Below, in pieces: positions 5,283 through 7,322 of a stretch of 7,322 bases of DNA. The notes under the pieces were generated by a model. The model was not told where the DNA came from and did not search any database. It was given only the letters and a program-made list of their open reading frames with translations. The position numbers were made by a program, and so were the translations under genes. How positions within the stretch are numbered: the first letter of the stretch is position 1; each line of letters starts with the position of its first letter. The DNA is from a bacterium (lineage in GTDB: Bacteria > Actinomycetota > Acidimicrobiia > UBA5794 > ZC4RG35). The DNA lies in NCBI GenBank assembly GCA_028819835.1, contig JAPPKR010000082.1, positions 1-7,322 on the forward strand, written 5' to 3'.

Positions 5283-5903
5283 ATGGATCCCGGCTTAGTG
5301 ACGTTGGGCCCCGATGGGGCTCGGCGCTGCTGGTGGGGGTCTGAGCCTGCGGAGTACCGCCGGTATCACGATCGGGAGTGGGGCTTTGGAGTCACCAGTG
5401 ATGAGCGGCTGTTCGAGAAGATCTGCCTGGAGGGGTTTCAAGCGGGACTGTCGTGGCTGACCGTGCTCCGCAAGCGGGAGAACTTCAGGGACGCCTTCTC
5501 GCGTTTCGATCCCGAGCGGGTGGTCGAGTTCGGGGAGGGGGATGTGGAACGGCTGATGGGAAATGCCGGGATCATCCGCCATCAGGGGAAGATCCGCTCG
5601 GTGATCAACAATGCGGCCCGGGCCTTGGAGGTGGTGGCTTCCCATGGGTCGCTCTCAGCGTTCTTCTGGGAGTGGGCGAAGTTCGAGTCGGCGCCCCTTC
5701 GTGCTGCGCCCCCTGCTCTAACCGGGGAGTCAACAGCCTTGGCCAAGGAACTTCGCACTCGCGGGTGGACGTTTGTCGGTCCCACCACCTGCTACGCATT
5801 CATGCAGGCCATGGGTCTGGTCAACGATCATCTTGAGGACTGCTGGGTGCGGGAAGAGGCGGAGGAGTCCCGCCGCCGGGCCGCCGGAGAAGTCCTGAAC
5901 TAG
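5283..5903 (+). CDS. tag: DNA-3-methyladenine glycosylase I
   Basis: The 206-aa protein matches the Tag family over its whole length. The enzyme cuts 3-methyladenine from alkylated DNA in the cytoplasm, starting base-excision repair. The structural zinc ligands of the E. coli enzyme (Cys4, His17, His175, Cys179) correspond to Cys16, His29, His183 and Cys187. Other diagnostic blocks are RCWWG (15-19), YHDREWG (28-34), ICLEGFQAGLSW (47-58, with Glu50 and Trp58 at base-pocket positions), KRENFRDAF (64-72), AGIIRHQGKI (95-104) and GLVNDH (178-183). The N-terminus is about 12 residues longer than E. coli Tag. A GTG at 5298 is an alternative start, and neither start has a Shine-Dalgarno sequence. 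It follows the molybdoenzyme by 40 bp, with an imperfect dyad in the gap (GGTTG 5247-5251 with CAACC 5271-5275). Read-through from the upstream gene is plausible. Confidence 0.95.
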   Translation: MDPGLVTLGPDGARRCWWGSEPAEYRRYHDREWGFGVTSDERLFEKICLEGFQAGLSWLTVLRKRENFRDAFSRFDPERVVEFGEGDVERLMGNAGIIRHQGKIRSVINNAARALEVVASHGSLSAFFWEWAKFESAPLRAAPPALTGESTALAKELRTRGWTFVGPTTCYAFMQAMGLVNDHLEDCWVREEAEESRRRAAGEVLN

Positions 5904-5912
5904 CGGGAAGCC

Positions 5913-5947
5913 GAGGGCGCGGGGAGCGCTGCATGGAAGCGCCCCTC
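5913..5947. terminator. GC-rich hairpin between convergent genes; possible bidirectional terminator
   Basis: GAGGGCGC (5913-5920) can pair with GCGCCCCTC (5939-5947) with one bulged C. An alternative inner fold pairs GGGGAGCGCT (5921-5930) with AGCGCCCC (5938-5945). It sits in the 60-bp gap between the glycosylase stop (5903) and the stop of the minus-strand gene (5964), where a shared terminator is expected. Neither strand has a T-tract after the stem, so this would not be a classical intrinsic terminator. Confidence 0.45.
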
Positions 5948-5963
5948 CCCCCGACCCGGCAAC

Positions 5964-6899
5964 CTAGGGATTGGTGGTCTGGCTGCGGATGAAGGTGGCG
6001 GTCATGAGATCGAGATGTCCCCCGCCTCCGTTCTCGTACATGGTTATCTGGGTTCGGTCCCGCCGTCCGGGATGCTGTGCGCGGCAGAGTTCGAAGAGGT
6101 CGGCCTGGATGTCCTCGTCGTCAATGAGGCCGGAGCCCAGCGGGATCACCAGATCACCGCATTCGTGAACCGCCGCATCGCGGGAATCCACGAAGATGGT
6201 GGCTCTCCGTATGACTTCGTCGTCCACCTCCCGGCAGTGGGGCAGGAAGGCTCCCACCAGGTCCAGGTGCGTTCCGGGCTGGAGCAGTTCTCCCCTGACC
6301 AGCGGTTCGACGGTCATGGTGGCGGTGGATATGATGTCGGCCACGGACACGGCTTCGTCCAGGCTGTCCGCCACCTCACCACCGGTGGCTTCGGCCAGTT
6401 CCTCTGCCTTGGAGCGGGTCCGGTTCCAGATCAACACCCGGCGGAGAGAAGGTCGCACCTCCCGATGAGCAGCGATCAGATGGGGCGCCAGGCCGCCGGC
6501 GCCCACCATCAACAGCGTTCGGCTGTCCGGTCGGGACAGGAGCCGGGAACCGAGGGCGGAATCCGCCGAGGTCTTCCGGTAGGTGAGTTCGGTGCCGTCC
6601 ATGATCGCCAGGGGCTTCCCGTCCGCTCCGTCGAACAGGACGTACACCGCCTGGACCGAGGGGAGAGCGGAGACGACGGGGTTGTCGGGGAAGACAGTCA
6701 CCAGCTTGACCCCCAGGGAGTCCCCCGGCTGCCAGGCGGGGAGACCCAGGAAGACCTCCTGGGATCCGGGTGGTGAGTAAACGACCCGACGGACATGGGC
6801 GGGCGGGTCGAGATGGCTCCGATAAAGGTGGTCCACCAGCTTCCCGTAGGGCGCCAGCCCCGCCACGGCGGCTCTGTCAAGAAACGGAATGGAGTCCAT
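5964..6899 (-). CDS. Ornithine cyclodeaminase/mu-crystallin family NAD(P)-dependent enzyme
   Basis: The 311-aa protein has the full family layout: a substrate domain (about 1-120 plus the C-terminus) with GVKLVTVFPDNP (63-74), IMDGTELTYRKTSADSAL (99-116), and a Rossmann domain with the dinucleotide loop VGAGGLAPH (132-140), then IWNRT (157-161), DIISTAT (188-194), VDSRDAA (237-243) and GDLVIPL (248-254). Characterised members are ornithine cyclodeaminase, alanine dehydrogenase, and imine reductases acting on 1-pyrroline-2-carboxylate or ketimines. By eye, Lys65 matches the conserved active-site lysine, but the usual Arg of the R-T-A-A motif is Lys109. The Asp expected in the G-A-D segment is Phe218 (GAF, 216-218). 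The usual C-terminal S-V-G-x-A-x-x-D is ENGGGGHLD (289-297). True ornithine cyclodeaminase activity is therefore unlikely, and an imine or keto-acid reductase is the better guess. It is convergent with tag and divergent from the ligase gene. Confidence 0.88.
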   Translation of the reverse strand: MDSIPFLDRAAVAGLAPYGKLVDHLYRSHLDPPAHVRRVVYSPPGSQEVFLGLPAWQPGDSLGVKLVTVFPDNPVVSALPSVQAVYVLFDGADGKPLAIMDGTELTYRKTSADSALGSRLLSRPDSRTLLMVGAGGLAPHLIAAHREVRPSLRRVLIWNRTRSKAEELAEATGGEVADSLDEAVSVADIISTATMTVEPLVRGELLQPGTHLDLVGAFLPHCREVDDEVIRRATIFVDSRDAAVHECGDLVIPLGSGLIDDEDIQADLFELCRAQHPGRRDRTQITMYENGGGGHLDLMTATFIRSQTTNP

Positions 6900-6900
6900 C

Positions 6901-6914
6901 AGGCCGGGGGGCCT
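6901..6914 (-). promoter_or_regulatory. Hairpin directly in front of the cyclodeaminase-family start codon
   Basis: On the minus strand AGGCC, a CCCC loop and GGCCT form a perfect 5-bp stem, separated from the ATG (6899) by one base. It occupies the place where a Shine-Dalgarno sequence should be, and none is visible there. It could hinder ribosome loading on a leadered mRNA. The stem is short and could be a chance product of GC richness. Confidence 0.3.
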
Positions 6915-6935
6915 TGGGGGTTCGGCACGACCGGA

Positions 6936-6941
6936 AGTCTA
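6936..6941 (-). promoter_or_regulatory. Candidate -10 box for the cyclodeaminase-family gene
   Basis: Read on the minus strand the sequence is TAGACT, 36 nt before the ATG at 6899. This would give a leader of about 30 nt containing the hairpin at 6914-6901. The position 17 bp further upstream (6964-6959) reads CCTCGG, not a -35 match, but lies inside the strong dyad at 6952-6973. Confidence 0.3.
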
Positions 6942-6951
6942 GGCGCGGCCT

Positions 6952-6973
6952 GGGTGCCCCGAGGGGGCCACCC
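6952..6973. promoter_or_regulatory. Inverted repeat in the divergent intergenic region; possible operator or hairpin
   Basis: GGGTGCCCC (6952-6960) and GGGGCCACCC (6964-6973) are complementary over nine pairs, with a 3-nt GAG centre and one bulged C. It lies in the 195-bp gap (6900-7094) between the cyclodeaminase-family gene and the ligase gene, where a -35 of the minus-strand gene would be expected. It could be a protein-binding dyad or an RNA hairpin. No regulator gene is next to it. The rest of the gap holds the two candidate -10 boxes and a CCGGCCGG palindrome (6978-6985) and nothing else I can name. Confidence 0.35.
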
Positions 6974-7056
6974 CATCGCCGGCCGGAATCGATGTCGGTA
7001 GCAAGGCCCTCCCAATCCATAAGATGCCTGTTAGCCCAAGGGATTGAGAAAGCAGA

Positions 7057-7062
7057 TATCCT
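7057..7062 (+). promoter_or_regulatory. Candidate -10 box for the carboxylate-amine ligase gene
   Basis: TATCCT lies in an AT-richer patch 32 nt before the ATG at 7095 and would give a leader of about 26 nt. No well-spaced -35 is present: TTGAGA at 7044-7049 is only 7 bp away. The support is the motif, the locally lower GC content, and the presence of a real Shine-Dalgarno sequence downstream, as expected for a leadered mRNA. Confidence 0.35.
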
Positions 7063-7083
7063 CTGTGGGCATTGCGACCCAAG

Positions 7084-7090
7084 AGGGAGA
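7084..7090 (+). promoter_or_regulatory. Ribosome binding site of the carboxylate-amine ligase gene
   Basis: The purine run AGGGAGA ends 4 nt before the ATG at 7095, and supports that ATG as the start. It is one of only two clear Shine-Dalgarno-like sites in the window, the other being in front of the sulfurtransferase. Confidence 0.55.
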
Positions 7091-7094
7091 CGTA

Positions 7095-7322
7095 ATGGCT
7101 CTGCAAAGACCATCTTTCACAGTGGGAATCGAAGAAGAGTACATGCTGATCGATCCCCAGACGAGGGACCTGATCTCGGATCCCGATCCCGCCATGTTCG
7201 CCAAATGCCAGGAGTTGCTGGGCGAGCGGGTTACCCACGAGTTGTTGCGATCCCAGATCGAGGTGAGCACCAGGCCCTACTCCTCTATTGCTGCCCTGGG
7301 CGATGATCTCCGTCGCCTTCGC
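7095..7322 (+). CDS. Carboxylate-amine ligase, glutamate-cysteine ligase type 2 (GCS2/YbdK) family; runs off right edge
   Basis: Only the first 76 codons are present. The translation opens with FTVGIEEEYMLIDP (8-21), the N-terminal signature of this ATP-dependent ligase superfamily, whose first acidic residues help form the metal and nucleotide site. It continues with the LRSQIEVSTRP stretch (51-61), also typical of the family, where the Glu lies in the conserved Q-x-E-x-x-T pattern. Family members join a carboxylate (often glutamate) to an amine such as cysteine, but many YbdK-type proteins have no proven physiological substrate. Actinobacteria usually make mycothiol, so a glutathione role should not be assumed; EgtA of ergothioneine synthesis is a more distant relative. 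Known full-length proteins are about 370-400 aa, so most of the gene is outside the window. It is divergent from the cyclodeaminase-family gene. Confidence 0.85.
   Translation, partial: MALQRPSFTVGIEEEYMLIDPQTRDLISDPDPAMFAKCQELLGERVTHELLRSQIEVSTRPYSSIAALGDDLRRLR

Noticed and set aside
6015..6776. Plus-strand open frame (253 aa) opposite the cyclodeaminase-family gene
   Set aside because: The minus strand has complete family motifs across this span. The plus translation is low in complexity and motif-free.
1..7322. Hidden multi-gene defence, toxin-antitoxin or mobile system
   Set aside because: Every long coding stretch but one is accounted for by a known metabolic or repair family. The exception is a single acidic protein. 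No integrase, transposase, terminal repeats or nuclease-effector pairs are visible.
1..7322. tRNA or small structured RNA genes
   Set aside because: The intergenic gaps are at most 195 bp. Reading both strands I found no cloverleaf with a GTTCRA-type T-arm, and no riboswitch-like conserved core.

Overview
The window is GC-rich and densely coded, with third codon positions that are almost always G or C. It reads as a free-living high-GC actinobacterium. Thr/Glu/Ala-rich low-complexity linkers and several genes without a Shine-Dalgarno sequence suggest Acidimicrobiia or relatives, but this is inferred from style and not from a marker gene. No rRNA, tRNA, CRISPR array, insertion sequence or phage gene is visible. 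It looks like ordinary chromosome carrying housekeeping and accessory metabolism.

Layout, left to right. (1) 1-1134: the 5' end of an acyl-CoA carboxylase carboxyltransferase subunit (minus strand, running off the left edge) is divergent from an enoyl-CoA hydratase-fold gene. That gene carries the three acidic residues of dienoyl-CoA isomerases. The pair points to branched-chain or unsaturated acyl-CoA catabolism. (2) 1135-2010: a stand-alone 5'-3' exonuclease (FEN/T5 type, minus strand), whose stop codon abuts the hydratase stop with no spacer. (3) 2023-3414: an unrecognised, very acidic 177-aa helical protein followed 15 bp later by a two-domain 3-mercaptopyruvate/thiosulfate sulfurtransferase, probably one operon. 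(4) 3503-5903: a membrane-anchored molybdopterin oxidoreductase of the sulfite oxidase superfamily, then 3-methyladenine DNA glycosylase I. (5) 5964-6899 (minus strand): an ornithine cyclodeaminase/mu-crystallin family NAD(P) enzyme with atypical active-site positions. (6) 7095 to the right edge: the start of a GCS2/YbdK-type carboxylate-amine ligase.

Functional links are loose. The sulfurtransferase can release sulfite, and the next gene is a sulfite-oxidase-like enzyme predicted to sit outside the membrane, so a sulfur-handling pair is plausible. The exonuclease and the glycosylase are both DNA repair or replication enzymes but are not adjacent.

The most interesting points are: the molybdoenzyme architecture (four apparent Sec-type helices, then an internal twin-arginine motif and a fifth helix, implying dual Sec/Tat insertion); a recurrent arrangement of a -10 box 7-8 nt before the start codon, implying leaderless mRNAs; and an exonuclease promoter lying partly inside the first codons of the divergent gene. 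I see no defence system, toxin-antitoxin pair or other clearly new multi-gene system here.
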